Source of the DNA: Nageia nagi
Lineage: Eukaryota > Pinophyta
DNA: 64,000 nucleotides
Assembly: GCA_050084985.1 (NCBI GenBank)
Contig: JBITNC010000001.1
Coordinates: 95,046,001 to 95,110,000 of the forward strand
Reading direction: 5' to 3'
The position numbers were made by a program, and so were the translations under genes. The notes under the pieces were generated by a model. That model had not been told where the DNA came from. It did no database searches and was given only the letters and a program-made list of their open reading frames with translations. Positions 1-11,860 of the stretch are shown here, one piece after another (position 1 is the first letter of the stretch; the number at the start of each line of letters is the position of its first letter).

Positions 1-1479
1 AATGGATTTTCAAGGATTTTAATGATTTCTAAACCCATCTTTTATCTATTTAATGCATTTAACTCATTGCTAAATCTAATGAAAAATAAGATATCTAAAA
101 TTAAATTTCTTTAAAATTCATATCCTCTAAAACATAGCCTACTTGAAAAATGCTATCAATCATCTAGTGTCTACTATTGCATTATTACAAATCTACTATT
201 AAGTTACCATAATTCTACTACCAAGTATTCTAAAACCTTCAATTGATTCATCATAAATATTCTACCAGGTCACCCAAAATCTATTACAAGGTAACCCAAA
301 ATTCGCTATCGTAAAGTCCAAAATGTACTATTGGATCATCCAAAGTCTATTATTTAGTTATCATGCATTTGTTATTAGTTCATTATAAATATAATATTGG
401 TTAACATGAAATGATTTCTAAGTTGATAAAATATTCTATAGGTTTATCATAAATAATCTACTAACTTATGTAAAAGTTTCTATCAATAGCCCAAATTTTA
501 CTATCAAGTTGTATACATTTAGTAATAGGTTATCCAAAATATGCTACTAAGTCATCCAAAACACTCTTATTTTATCATACATACACTACTAGATCATCCC
601 AAATACTTGTTAATATTTTATCACCAAAAAAGATCAAATTATAGAATTCTTGAGCACTAAAACTAGAGAAGGGTGCCACAATAGGAATCTATTAAAGGAA
701 GTGGAGCCCATACATATCATATTGAAAAACTACATAGGAAGATTTAAGATATTAAAGGAATGATGATAAAGGATATTTACCTATGTCCAATCAAGATAAT
801 GGAATCCCTTTATCCAATGAGATCCATAACATTATTAATATTAGTAATCAATGTGATCCAAAATTAGAGAAATTCAATAAAGGGGATCCAAATTTCCATA
901 TTTAAGAGTTCGAGTATTGTTGGACCATCCAACAACATTATAAATTTTTTTCAAAATAATCCTATAATTAAAATTATTTCATCCTAATTTCTTAAGAGCA
1001 TCAATATTTTATCTTCTTATATGGATTCTAAAAATCTCTTCCTATCCTTGGAAAGGTGCATAATATAATATTTTAACTTTTTGATTACCCAAATATTAAA
1101 TAAGTTCAATTTGAATGTTGAAGTTGTACATATTTTGTGAATGATTATTTATGCATGAGATGATGTATCTTGATCTACCATATTAAGCATACTCATGAGA
1201 CCATATAACTTTGAAAGAACCAATTATAATTTTTTTTTTCTTTAAAATGTATCCATATGATATTTCCAAAGTATATAACATTCACAAACACTACTAGTTA
1301 AAGAAAGCAACAAAGGAAAATGTTCCATTTACCTCATTTAACTCATGAAAAAAAGTAATAAATTTTTTTACTATCCCATCCTCAAGTTACAAGTCATGCC
1401 CACATCATCCTCTCCAATAATTAATATAGGAAACTTATTTATTGGATTTTTTTATAGTAAATCTCTCAATATTAAATAT
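1..1479. other. AT-rich non-coding DNA, no gene seen
   Basis: No open reading frame of useful length and no recognisable protein remnant on either strand. The stretch is strongly AT-rich. Its only visible structure is the degenerate short repeat at 165-612, listed separately. It is probably decayed transposon sequence. Confidence 0.5.
165..612. repeat. Degenerate short tandem repeat (ctactaagtcatccaaaat-like)
   Basis: A motif close to ctactaagtcatccaaaat recurs about every 25-45 bases with many substitutions, for example near 240, 280, 330, 530, 555 and 590. The phase drifts and units vary in length, so this is an old diverged repeat rather than a clean microsatellite. No coding potential. 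Confidence 0.5.
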
Positions 1480-2340
1480 CTTAAATAACTCATTAATAAA
1501 TCAAAGGTAATGGAGTTTGATATTTTCTTTTTCATCCTTAATGAATATCATGTCCTTGTAGATTGCCCATCTTATTCCCACTTTGAGTCAACCAATGTAT
1601 AAATAGTAAATTAATATCCAACCTTGGGACATAGTTGATATTCTTAATCATGATATCTTTAAGCTTCACATATATAAATATTTTTTTAACCAATAGAACC
1701 TCATAATTGATTAAGCAAATTATTCTACTATTATTTCCATGCTGATAGTTATAAAATAAATTTATTATCTTTGATCATATGGTGAGAAGCACATGAATCA
1801 ACATACTAATTTTCATTAGAATAAAACTTCATAGCTAGTAAAGAATAAGAAAGCGTTATATTATTCTTAACATGAGATTTATTTTATAAAGATCCACTAG
1901 GAAAAGATTCATATGTGTCTCCTTTGGAGTACCTAACCTTAAAAGCTTCTATTCTCTCTCAGTGTCTATCATCAAATTCTTCTCTTGATAATTCTTGAGA
2001 CTTATCCTTTCCACCTCTCATACATACTATTACCCTCTCCTAGAGTTGTAATGACGAGCTCATCATTAACTTGAAGAATTTATACACTTATTCTCATGTT
2101 AGGGAGTCCTCATGACTTCTAAGAGTAAATTTGGTTTAGAAATTAAACACCAAATGCCTAAAACTATTTTATTAATTCAATGCTTTTTATATCCCCTATT
2201 ATAGTAGTATAGAAGTTAATTCTTTACAAAACTTGATAATCTCTTTGATGAAGCCTATAAAAATGTTTTTCCAACTCCTTTCATACATATAAGGGTTTTA
2301 TTTATATCTTATTAGCAATATAGCACACTTTAGACTCATG
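1480..2340 (-). pseudogene. Highly degraded Ty1/copia gag-protease remnant
   Basis: Read on the minus strand, 1740-1800 gives a stop then YVDSCASHHMIKDNKFIL, a decayed copia aspartic protease. The family motif is W-x-VDSGASHHM; here Trp has become a stop and the active-site Gly has become Cys. Further along the minus strand, near 1580-1680, comes NINYVPRLDINLL followed by an LTQSG segment. This matches the usual 'YVP-L-NLLS-LT-G' stretch after copia protease. The part towards 2340 should hold the C-terminal half of gag but is too decayed for certainty. It belongs to a different copia lineage from elements A-F, whose protease reads DSGCTNHM. No LTRs found. Confidence 0.65.
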
Positions 2341-3002
2341 TTCAACATATTTTTTGAAGCAAGATAATTTTTAGAAGAAAAGAAAAAAAAAAGCTAATCG
2401 ATAAACTTATTTTGGTTTTCTTGTTTTAGGAATTATTATTTTATCTAACATATTTATAAAAATGAAAAACAAAGAGAAAATGGATTTCATCCTCTATGGC
2501 ATTCATGTTACAAAATATATAAACTTTGAAATACCAATAATTGAAAAAAAACCTATTTAAATCCTAAATTTGCAAGCCAAATAAAAAAAATATGGATGAT
2601 GGTTATTGGAGCCTAACTTGAGAGAGCTCATCAAAAATGACCATAGAGGGGGGGTAATAAAACAACTAAAATTATGATCCCAACATTGCTTGGCTTCTCT
2701 AGAGACTCTAGGATTTAGTGAAATGTAGATTGGAAATAATGAGCTCATATTGAGATCCCGATTTAAAATTGTGATCTTGATCCTTATTGGGATGTGAACC
2801 TAAATCAAGATCTCAATATTAATTTAGGATCAAGGTCCTAAGGTTACATTAAAATAGGGATCTCAATGTATTTTATAACAAGATCTCAAATTTTTTGATA
2901 TTGAGTTTAAGTCCTAAGGCTTTCCTCTAAGTGGACTCATCTTTTTAATTTCACCTAATACCTCCCAATCAACCACCAAATCAGCCCCTATTACCCACAC
3001 AT
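2341..3002. other. Non-coding DNA left of element A
   Basis: No gene seen. A 63-codon minus-strand frame at 2557-2748 has no family signature. The last five bases, CACAT at 2998-3002, are the left target-site duplication of element A. Confidence 0.5.
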
Positions 3003-3494
3003 TGAAGGAATTAGAACTACACTAATCCTTAAGGTCCAAGACTATAGGAAACTCAATCATACAACATCTACAAACTAATAACACCATTCACACAAGATAA
3101 CACAAATATAATGTGGTTCCTCCCTCCTTGGGAGTACATCCACAACTAGTTCTCTATTCTCAATCTATGCACCTCTTACAACAATTCTCTTTCTCTCCTA
3201 CACAAACTAGTAGAGTAATCTTACTCCAAAACTTAGTTATGTTACAAGAGGAGAGGCCCTCTATTTATAGCTTGAGAGCACCTCCCTAACCTCCCTTTAA
3301 CCCAAGGGTAAGGTTAGGGTTACAATAAATGTATGACCTAACTTTAACCTACCAACTAACCCCATGGTAAGGTCAAAGTCCACACATAATAAAGAATTCA
3401 ATTAATCTCTTAAGGTATCTACATATCCTTTAAGTGATTAATTGAACTTACAAGGAGTTTAGATATTCACAATATTTCATTACAAATTCTAACA
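3003..3494 (-). repeat. Element A 3' LTR
   Basis: The 492-bp sequence is repeated at 11861-12352 with about five substitutions. In the sense direction it starts tgttagaatttg and ends aattccttca. A TATA-like ctataaata lies on the minus strand at 3261-3270. The polypurine tract abuts its sense 5' edge. Confidence 0.95.
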
Positions 3495-3503
3495 CTTCCC
3501 CTT
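3495..3503 (-). promoter_or_regulatory. Element A polypurine tract
   Basis: aaggggaag on the minus strand directly precedes the 3' LTR. This is the expected primer for plus-strand DNA synthesis. The same tract occurs before the 3' LTRs of E, B and C. Confidence 0.85.
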
Positions 3504-3875
3504 AATGCAATATTGGGATAGAGCATAGAAGAGAGAAGAGAGAGAGTAAGAGAGAGTTCTCCTCCATAGAGATACAAGTGGAGATGAGAACATTTACATA
3601 TTTGAGAATATTTTTGAGAACTAGTTTGAGACTCACTACATTACCATTTAACAAAATGGTTTACAATACAATCATTAACCACCACTGGTTTCACTATACA
3701 TAGTAGTCAATCAACTTTAAGCTGACATGTGAGTCTCCATGAGCTTGCTTACACAAGGTGAGTAACCTGCATTTCTGAAGAAGATCCTGCATGCTACAAG
3801 CAACTCATAAACAAAATTAGTTAGATGCATCATATATTCAAATAAGAGAATCAAATAATGCCATCTTATAAATAA

Positions 3876-3958
3876 CTGATCAATGGTACACTATAAGTCA
3901 TCACGGAGATGCCAAGCCATCACTCATAGTCACCTGTTGTATATAGACATGTGTTGAT
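3876..3958 (-). other. Conserved 3' UTR block of the copia family (copy in A)
   Basis: About 80 nt recur in all family members: here, 14731-14818 in D, 28542-28626 in E, 51192-51274 in B and 59427-59509 in C. The sense core reads gtgactatgagtgatggctt then ggcatctccgtgatggctta. It is non-coding, lies after the pol stop and keeps its place beside the hairpin array. Confidence 0.75.
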
Positions 3959-3986
3959 TATTAATAGAGCATAAAAATTATACAAT

Positions 3987-4485
3987 AAGTTTCTCATGCA
4001 GAACAAACTTACCATGGAGGTATAAAAATGTACAACAAGTTCTTCACATAGAGCGAACTTACCACAGAGGTATATTAATTATATGCTCAAAAAATTATAC
4101 AAGTTTCTCACGTAGAGCAAACTTACCATGGAGGTATAAAATGTACAACAAGTTTGTCACGCAAAGTAAACTTACCACGGAGGTATAAAAATGTACAACA
4201 AGTTTGTCACATAGAGCAAACTTACCATGGAGGTATAAAATGTACAACAAGTTTGTCACATAGCGCAAACTTACCATGGAGGTATAAAAATGTACAACAA
4301 GTTTGTCATGCAGAGCAAACTTACCACGGAGGTATAAAATGTACAAGTTTGTCACGCAGAGCAAACTTACCATGGAGGTATAAAAATGTACAACAAGTTT
4401 GTCATGCAGAGCAAACTTACCACGGAGGTATAAAAATGTACAACAAGTTTGTCATGTAGAGAAAACTTACCACGGAGGTATATCA
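3987..4485 (-). repeat. Element A 3' UTR hairpin minisatellite, ten units of about 50 bp
   Basis: Ten tandem units, each carrying AAGTTTG, a spacer of about 10 nt, then CAAACTT, followed by a taccatggaggtataaaa-like linker and gtacaac. Each unit can fold into a 6-7-bp stem. The second unit has AAGTTC...GAACTT, so both arms changed together. Units lie between the pol stop and the conserved 3' UTR block. B and C carry five units each; E and D keep one clear unit. Confidence 0.9.
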
Positions 4486-4556
4486 TAATCAACACACACT
4501 ATATAACAACAACAAAAGAGCCTCTTAGAGGTGAAGTTGTCATTACTAACAAAAGT

Positions 4557-6061
4557 TCAAACTTCACTCCCCCTTGAGGGCAATTTCACCAACCCGAGAG
4601 AATCCCTAAGCTTGCTGAATTGAGCTTCAGGAAGGGGCTTGGTGAATAAATCAACGGATTTTTTAGTAGATGGACAATACTCCAAGTGTATGATGTCATC
4701 TAGAACCTTCTCCCTGATAAAATGGGCTTGGATTTCCACATGTTTGGTTCTCTGATGGAACATAAGATTCTTAGCCAAAGAGATAGCTAATTGATTGTAT
4801 GAAGAAATAAGAGATGGGCCATTTTGCTCATACCCAATTTCATTCAGAAGATGCCTCATCCAAATGGCTTCTTGGGTGGTAACAGACATGGCTCAATATT
4901 TGGCTTCAATGGTAGAAAGAGTCACAGTAGGTTACTTCTTGGAAGCCCAAGAGATAGCACCTGAACCAATGCTAAACACATATGCAGAGGTTGATTTTCT
5001 GTCATCTCTATCTCCCCCATAATCAAAATCTGAGAACCCAGAGAGAACAATCAAGGGCACTTTGGAATACTTAAGAGCAAGATCCTTTGTCCCTGCCACA
5101 TACCTCAAGATTTGCTTAACAACATTAAGGTGTTCAACATATGGTTTTTGCATGAATCGTGCCATCAGATTCACTGAAAGGCAATATCAGGTTGAGAGAT
5201 AGTCAGATACAGAAGACTACCGATCAATTGCCTATAAGTTGTAGCATCAGCCAACTGAGAATTTGAGCTTAGAGATACAACTATTCCAGGAGAAATAGGT
5301 ATTACAGCATATCTACACTCCTCCATTCCAAAATTTTGCAAGATGTTTGATATATAATTAGATTGACTAAGATAAGTACAATCTTTGTGTTGGTATACTT
5401 GCATCCCAAGATAATAATGCAATAGACCTAGATCAATCATTTCAAATGTTGCCTTTAGTTTTGATATGCACTCTTGGATGATTTCAATATTATTTCCAGT
5501 TATGAGAAGATCATCCACATAAAGGAGAATTAAGACCATGTCTTTTTCTTGATTGAGTACATAGAGATCTGAGTCAGAGAAGCACTTGGAAAAACCAATA
5601 TCTGCAAAGAATCCTAAAATTTTCTTGTAACATGCTCTAGGTGCTTGCTTAAGTCCATACAAAGACTTCTTTAGCTTGCACACAAAAGACTCTTTACCTT
5701 CTAGAATAAATCCTTCTGGTTGATTCATGTAGATTTCTACATCTAAGTCACCATTGAGAAATGCACTCTTGACATCAAGTTGAAAAACTTTCCATCCTTG
5801 AGCTGTAGAAAGAGCAAGGATTATCCTGACAGTAGGCATCTTAGCCATAGGAGCAAAGGTTTCCTCATAATCAATACCATATTTTTGAGTGAATCCTTTG
5901 GCCACTAACCTTGCTTTGTATTTTTCAACTTCTCCATTAGAATTGTACTTGGCCTTGTATATCCATTTATTTCCAATCACATTTTTCTCATTGGGATAAG
6001 GAACCAAATTCCAAGTTTCATTTTTCATGAGCGCCTCATACTCAACTTTCATAGCTTCCAT
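4557..6061 (-). pseudogene. Element A reverse transcriptase and RNase H
   Basis: Frames 6061-5171 (296 codons), 5174-4932 and 4889-4557 together hold the copia RT and RNase H. RT motifs: FQLDVKSAFLNGDL (first catalytic Asp), SLYGLKQAPRA and YVDDLLITGN (catalytic YVDD box). RNase H follows with GFSDFDYGGDRDDRKSTSAY, where the family Asp in SDSDY is now Phe. The C-terminus reads LPSRGSEV before the stop at 4557. One frameshift near 5172 separates RT from RNase H and another lies near 4890-4930. The enzymes would copy element RNA to DNA in a cytoplasmic particle. As it stands the protein is broken. Confidence 0.92.
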
Positions 6062-6309
6062 CCAACACTCTTGCTTGGAAGCTTCTTTGAAGGTTGATGG
6101 CTCTTTTTATTATCAATTTTGGCTAATAAAGATTTATTCAAGGTCATACTTCTTGTAATTCTCTAAGCTAGAGAATTTTGCTCTTGTGGTGACTTCCCTA
6201 CATGATCATCCAACTAGTTAGGTGCAGGTGAAGAATCATCTGAATTAGACACCTTAGCATGAGAGGTCGTATCCTCAGGAAGTTCATTGAACTTGACATC
6301 CCTAAAAAC

Positions 6310-7224
6310 AAAGACTATTTTATGGGATGAGGAGTAGAGCCTGTAACCTCTATGCTAATTATCATACCCCACAAAGATGCATTTTTCTAATCTTTTATCC
6401 AACTTCTTTCTTTTCTCTGAGGTAATGAAGGCAAATGCATCACAACTGAAGACCCTAAAGTGTGAGATGTTAGGTTTCTTTCCTGTCCATGCTTCATATA
6501 GAGTTTTACCTTCAACTGCTTTAGTAGGAAACCTATATAGGGTGTGAATAGCAGTGTGAATAGCTTCACCCCATAAGAAACTAGGAAGGTTACCCAACAT
6601 GCACCTTGCCATTTCTATAGTGGTTCAATTCTTCCTTTCAGCAACTCCATTTTGTTGAGGGGTATAAGGGATTGTAAATTGCCACTTGATCCCATGTTTA
6701 ACACAATAGTTGTTAAACTCATTGCTATTATACTCACCCCCATTATCAGATCTCAACATCTTGATCTTAAAATCAGTTTGATTTTCAACAAGAGCCTTAA
6801 AGTCTTTAAACCTGTCAAAAGTTTGATCCTTGTGCTCAAGTAGATAACCAAATGTCATCCTACTAAAGTCATCAATGAAGGTCAAAACATAAGAAGCTCC
6901 CCCTAGAGACTTAGTTTGAAATGGACCCATCAAATCTGAATGCACAAGTTGAAGAAGACGAGTAGCCCGAGTTGCCTTATCTTTTTCAAACTTTTGCCTA
7001 TTCATCTTTCCTAGAATGCATCTTTCATAAAGACCAATTATGGGTGAAATATTAGGTAAAACTTCCACAAGTTCTTGATTTTTCATATCTTGAATACTCT
7101 TGTGGTTAAGGTGCCCTAATCGTTGATGCCAAAGATTACCCTTTGAACAAACATTTGCAGCAAGACACATCTTTGAAGGAACTTGATCCACAATATAAAG
7201 GTCATCCTTTACTGATCCTTTCAT
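6310..7224 (-). pseudogene. Element A integrase
   Basis: Frame 7224-6625 (199 codons) carries the pre-integrase zinc site (HQRLGHLNHKS then CILGKM; the first Cys of the usual C-x2-C has become Tyr in LYERC) and the DDE core: HSDLMGPF (D), [10 protein letters not shown] (D), NGVAERKN (E). The next frame, 6612-6355, continues with the C-terminal part ([24 protein letters not shown]) and ends at a UAG after VGYDN. The same UAG is present in B and C but absent from D and E. Integrase would join element cDNA into the nucleus's chromosomes. The core residues look intact, but the frame is broken at 6612-6625. Confidence 0.92.
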
Positions 7225-7299
7225 TAAGGTGGCAAGTCCTTTCTTAACACACCAGGAGTGTGAGGTAAACTCAAATGAGTATCCTTTGAATCTTCACAC

Positions 7300-7480
7300 T
7301 CCCTATTCCTTGAACATCAAGGACTGAATTATCACATATCACAACTACATCCTTCTTGTACTTATGAAAGTTTTCAAACTTATCCTTTTCATAACACATG
7401 TGATTAGTGCATCCTGAATCAACAATCTAATCATTTGAAATAGTTTGAGTCATTGAGTAGTAGGCAACAGTAGCAACATG
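7300..7480 (-). pseudogene. Element A aspartic protease
   Basis: The minus strand reads a stop then IVDSGCTNHMCYEKDKFE, followed by NFHKYKKDVVV. This is the copia protease active site (DSG). The conserved Trp two residues before VDSG is a TAG, a G-to-A change from TGG. A short break separates it from the integrase frame. It would cut the polyprotein into gag, integrase and RT. Confidence 0.85.
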
Positions 7481-7499
7481 CTTGTTCTTTTTTTTTATT

Positions 7500-8395
7500 A
7501 TTGAAATTTCTCACATTTGCATTTCCCTTACCTTTTTGAGCAAATTTATTTTTACGACAATCATACTCTTTGTGCCCAAAGATGCCACAAAAGTTACAAT
7601 TTCCATCAAACTTTTCCTAAGGTGTTGGATTGCTTGATCCAGCGTTGTCATTCCTTTGCTTGAAGTTGCCATTATTGTTGCCCTTTTTCTCATACTTCCT
7701 GAAGGTAGATGAGGATTTGTTATCTTTGAAATTATAATATTTGAACTTCTTCTTGAAAGAAGTTTTGGTTGCTCCTAGAGCAATGTTATTATCCTTTGGA
7801 GAAAAGTTAACATTTTCTTGTTCAAAGTTTCCTCATGCTTCAGAAGGTGTCTAGAAAGGTTATCAAGAGAGATGACATCTTCTTCATCATCGAGCCTAGT
7901 TTCCATAATCATGATAAAGTTACTAAACTTTGTAGAAAGGCTTTGAAGAATGATGACGACCATGAACTCATCATTGATCCAGTTGCACCCACAGCCAACC
8001 AATTGTGTCCAGAGGTCAATGATTTTGTTCAAGTAGATAGAAGCACTTTCATCTTCACCTTGATGATATTGCAACAACTTTTGTAAAATGGTGAACCTCC
8101 TTGAAAATTTTGACCCAAGGTAAATTTTCTTCATCCTATCCCAAGCTTCCTTTGCTGATGTTGAAGAAGAGATCATGAGAAGAACGTCATCTGAAATTGT
8201 GTAATAGATCATTGAAGTTACTAACTCATTCTTTGAGTTGTAGATTTCAAGAGCCTTCTCATCTGTAGGAGCGACCATGTCTTCATTAATTATCTACCAT
8301 AGCTTCCTTGCTTGTAACTCAACTTTCATACGAGGTTCCCATATGTCGAATTTAGAACCGTTGAGTATATGCTTGGGTATGAAGGTTTCAACCAT
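7500..8395 (-). pseudogene. Element A gag (capsid and nucleocapsid)
   Basis: ATG at 8395 sits three bases after an acceptor-like TTTTGTAG and starts MVETFIPKHIL, as in units B and C. A TGG-to-TAG stop near 8292 follows LQARKLW. The frame then runs 8278-7775 with the UBN2-type copia gag (SSTSAKEAWDRMKKIYLGSK, IYLNKIIDLWTQL). A frameshift near 7800 precedes the nucleocapsid part, which keeps a CCHC zinc knuckle (CNFCGIFGHKEYDC) near 7560-7606. Gag would form the cytoplasmic particle and bind element RNA. Confidence 0.9.
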
Positions 8396-8397
8396 TG

Positions 8398-11300
8398 CTA
8401 CAAAAGTAAATAAGCAAGAAGAATGAATAAATTTCTACAATTTACCATCTATACAAATCAAACATAAGTAAACATGTCCCACATGTGCAAACTTATAAAC
8501 CAAGATCTGTAGAAGGATAAAGTTGGGGTTATTTTCTTGTATAGAATTAGGCCTTCACCTGGATGCCTGCAAGGTAGAGCCCAGGTACTACCAGTCCTCA
8601 ACCAGTTCACCTTGGTCAGTAATATACTCTCACAAGGAGAAGTACCAACTATTTTCTAAGGATTCGACATATCTTGGATCAACCATTTTAATTATCTTGT
8701 TTAAGGTTTTCAATTTTCCTCCTAGGTTATAGGATAATCCCTAAATGGACTGCGGACATGTGGTATCATTACACACATGCCTGTCCACCTAATAGAGTTA
8801 TGTCCAATCCAACAGAGGTCTTAGGGGCAATTAAGATGGACTTACCACCACTTGGCTCTTCAGACTAAAAGGGCTCCAGTCTGCCCTGTCCTCCCCTCGT
8901 GGCCCCCAAACAAGTCATGTTGTGGAAAAGTACATGCAGATGTGTTCATTTTAGGGTTACTTTCAATATTTTGCATTTTGCAAGTATAAAGCAAATATGT
9001 AAAAATATAAAGTAAAGTAATACATCATCCACACGAACTTGAAATATAAGTGTCCAATGGGTTTTGTACTAACCCCTAAAGGACATTTTACATTTTGCAT
9101 ACTTTGCTCAATTTTATAAATTCATTCAATGATTTTAATGAATTTAAAAAAAAGACTAAGTCCTACTTAGCATTAATCCATAACTTAAACATGCATTATT
9201 CCATGACTTAAAAATTAAGTAATAAACATGCATCATGCATTATTTAACTTAAAATTTTAAGTACTAAGCATGCTTATATTCCTCAAATAAGATTAAGAGG
9301 CATGCATTACAAATTTAACATGCAAGATCTAGATAAAGTTTTAAGTAAAAATTATACAAAATTCCCCCCTTTTCACTTAAAGTTTTATCCCTAAAAACTT
9401 GTATGCTAAAAATTGTCTTTTAAGTATGCATTTTAAGTAAATTTCCCTTGTTTACTTAAAAAAAATAGCATACTTAACTTAAATATTTATCCTTCAAAGA
9501 TAGCATACTTAGATTACCTTAGCAAATTTTTACCAAAAAAAAATGTTTTGCCTAAGTAAATTAGCATACTTAGTGAAAAAAATGCTAAGAGATTGACATT
9601 CTAGAAATTGCATGTGCACCTTAGTAAATGCAATATTAAAAATTATTCTAAGGATATTTTTAAAAAAGGTAAGCAAAGTTTTTTTTAAAAAAATATTCAC
9701 TACTTTCCAAGTCTGCAAGAATTAAATGGAAAAAAGAGGATACCCATGCATAGTTAATGCTCCTTTTACCTCAAGCACTCCAAGTCAAAAAAATAAATGC
9801 TTTAGGTAAAATAGTGATGGCTACCCTTCCCTTACCAAGAAGGAGTATACGTTGCCTCTTGCGAGTAATTAAACAAGGAAATAAAAAATCAAATCCCCTC
9901 CTTAGTTGGTAAAAAAAAATTAAATGCTAAACTACTATGTTTGAAAAAAAGATGACCCCCCCTTTTTCTTCTACCAAGAAGAGCATACGTTGCTTTTGGA
10001 AGTGCATTTAAAGAAGGTGAAAAATAGTCAACAAAAATGTGCATAGGGAAATATGGCTGGGCAGCTATGTTTTCACATGACTGTGAGCATAGACAGAGGA
10101 TGCAGGGAGTAGTGCTCACATCGTGAGGAGGAAGCGACAGGAGGCTACGAGGGGGTTGCATTCGGTTGTGGAGCGACATTCTAAGTTTAGTTCCTAATCA
10201 TTCCGTCCATGAAGTAGAGTAACAAAAGGAGGAGAATGTTAAATCTTATTGATTTTTTTTCATATTCACACATTTTTAATGTTCCTATGGTCATTTTAGT
10301 CCATGGACAATATAATTTTGTTCCTAGTCTCTATGTTCGCGTAGCTTTTTCTGGGTCCAAGAATAATGGAATAGTCATTGCCTTTCCTCTAAGCTCATTT
10401 TGAGAAGACACTCACAAAGTTTGTAGAGTTTGGATTTACATCTGATAGCCACATCAGTGTAGACATCTCTTTGGGATCTACATGGAACCATTTTGTATTC
10501 TCTGCCATTAATACGTCACTTGAGACAACATTGTCGCAAAGAGATAGTATGGCAAGCAAGTCCCAGCTGTGTGTGCGAAGGGTCGAGAGGGAGGTCGACA
10601 GTGCGGCCCAAGTGGATGCGAGATCCAGATTGTCACTTAGCTTGGGAGGTGTGAGCTTTGGTAGTTAGATGCATCGGCTCTTATCTCTCTTATCGAAGGA
10701 ATCAGATCTGGATGAAACCTCTCTTATTCTTGGGGTTTGGTGATTTTAAAAAAAGTTACAAACGTTAAGAACAGTGGTGTCCTTCATAGAGATTCAGCTC
10801 TAAAAAAAACATGGTTCTCCGTAGAGATCTGGCTCCAAAAAAATAGTGGCATCCTAGACAGGAGTCTATTCCATTGGCATTTAAGTTTTTAAATTGTTAA
10901 CCAAAACTATTTGATCGTAATGTATGCATCAATATGAATATGTCGACAGCCAGCATCAACATATGTTCTTAGCCTTTCAGTCTAATTACTTTCAATAATA
11001 CTTGCTAAGACTTATGATGTTTTATTTAATGGTGGCCTTCTGAATCGATCTTCTTCAACGTGCTTCTTAAGCCCTCGCATAAACTTGTTTACTTTTAGTT
11101 GCAAAATCATCAGCACATTATAATTTTTATAATTATTTTAAAGGATGTAGCAGGTATTGTTCCTTCTTGAAAGGACGTAGCTAGAATTCTACCGCCACAT
11201 GAGAAAAAATATTCCTCTCTTACACAGAGGAGGAGAGAATTTGTTTCTCCTTTATGAGCTTATTTGTATAATCTTTATATTTTGCTACCTAATTTGTATA

Positions 11301-11779
11301 GTTTTTTTTTTTTAAAATATAAAGATAGGATGGGTCATGGGCTGCTAGAGAGGAAACATGCGGCCAGTGTATTTGAGAGGGCATGTGGAAGCACTTGACT
11401 ATTATTTTTATAAAGCAGCATGTATAGAAACCTTTCAAAAATATTCTTTGAAAAAAAATTCCCTCTTTTTACATATAAAGACCTCTTAATACCAAAAGAA
11501 TAAAAGGTATGTAAAAGAAAAAACAATAGCAATATTGCAACTAATAAAAAAAAAATGTTAGTATACAAATTGCAAATTTTTCATAATGTATTATTGCCCA
11601 ATCACTTAACATAAGAGATTGTTAGTAGAACAAACAAAATGAGTAATAATATATTATGTTATTGAGGCAATGTTTGCTAGGAGTTGAACTAACATAATCA
11701 TAAAAGAATGTTAGTATCAAAAAAAATAATCCATAAGATAACCAAATGAGGAGGAAATTTATACCTTCCTTAGTTTTAC
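8398..11779 (-). other. Element A leader with putative intron (donor 11779, acceptor 8398)
   Basis: Between the primer site and gag lie 3.4 kb without a coding frame. On the minus strand the left edge reads gcgag|gtaaaac at 11779 and the right edge ttacttttgtag|caatgg at 8398, both good matches to plant splice sites. The same GAG|GTAAA follows the primer site at a similar distance in B, C, D and E, with AAG|GTAAAA in F. Splicing would bring the cap-proximal 80-90 nt directly to the gag ATG. No transcript evidence is available here. Confidence 0.55.
8520..8945 (-). other. Conserved leader block of the copia family (copy in A)
   Basis: About 420 nt upstream of gag match B (46370-46790) at about 93%, C the same, D (19100-19520) and F (31140-31590) less closely. 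It holds short inverted repeats such as CACCT...AGGTG. Reading frames across it are not kept between copies, so RNA-level or DNA-level function is more likely than protein. Confidence 0.7.
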
Positions 11780-11845
11780 CTCGCTAATGGAGTGTAAGAT
11801 GAGGAAGAAAGGCCTTCAAGATGTTGAAGAAGAGCTTCCACACCA

Positions 11846-11858
11846 AGCTCTGATACCA
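11846..11858 (-). promoter_or_regulatory. Element A primer-binding site
   Basis: tggtatcagagct on the minus strand, two bases from the 5' LTR, matches the 3' end of plant initiator Met-tRNA at all but the last position. It would prime minus-strand cDNA synthesis. Confidence 0.92.
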
Positions 11859-11860
11859 AT

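Noticed and set aside
4154-4459. 101-codon open frame across the hairpin array
   Set aside because: It arises because the unit length is near a multiple of three. The protein is a simple repeat (YHGGIK...) and is not kept in B or C.
3987-4485. CRISPR-like regular repeat array
   Set aside because: The units are continuous 50-bp minisatellite copies without unique spacers, in the 3' UTR of a plant retrotransposon.
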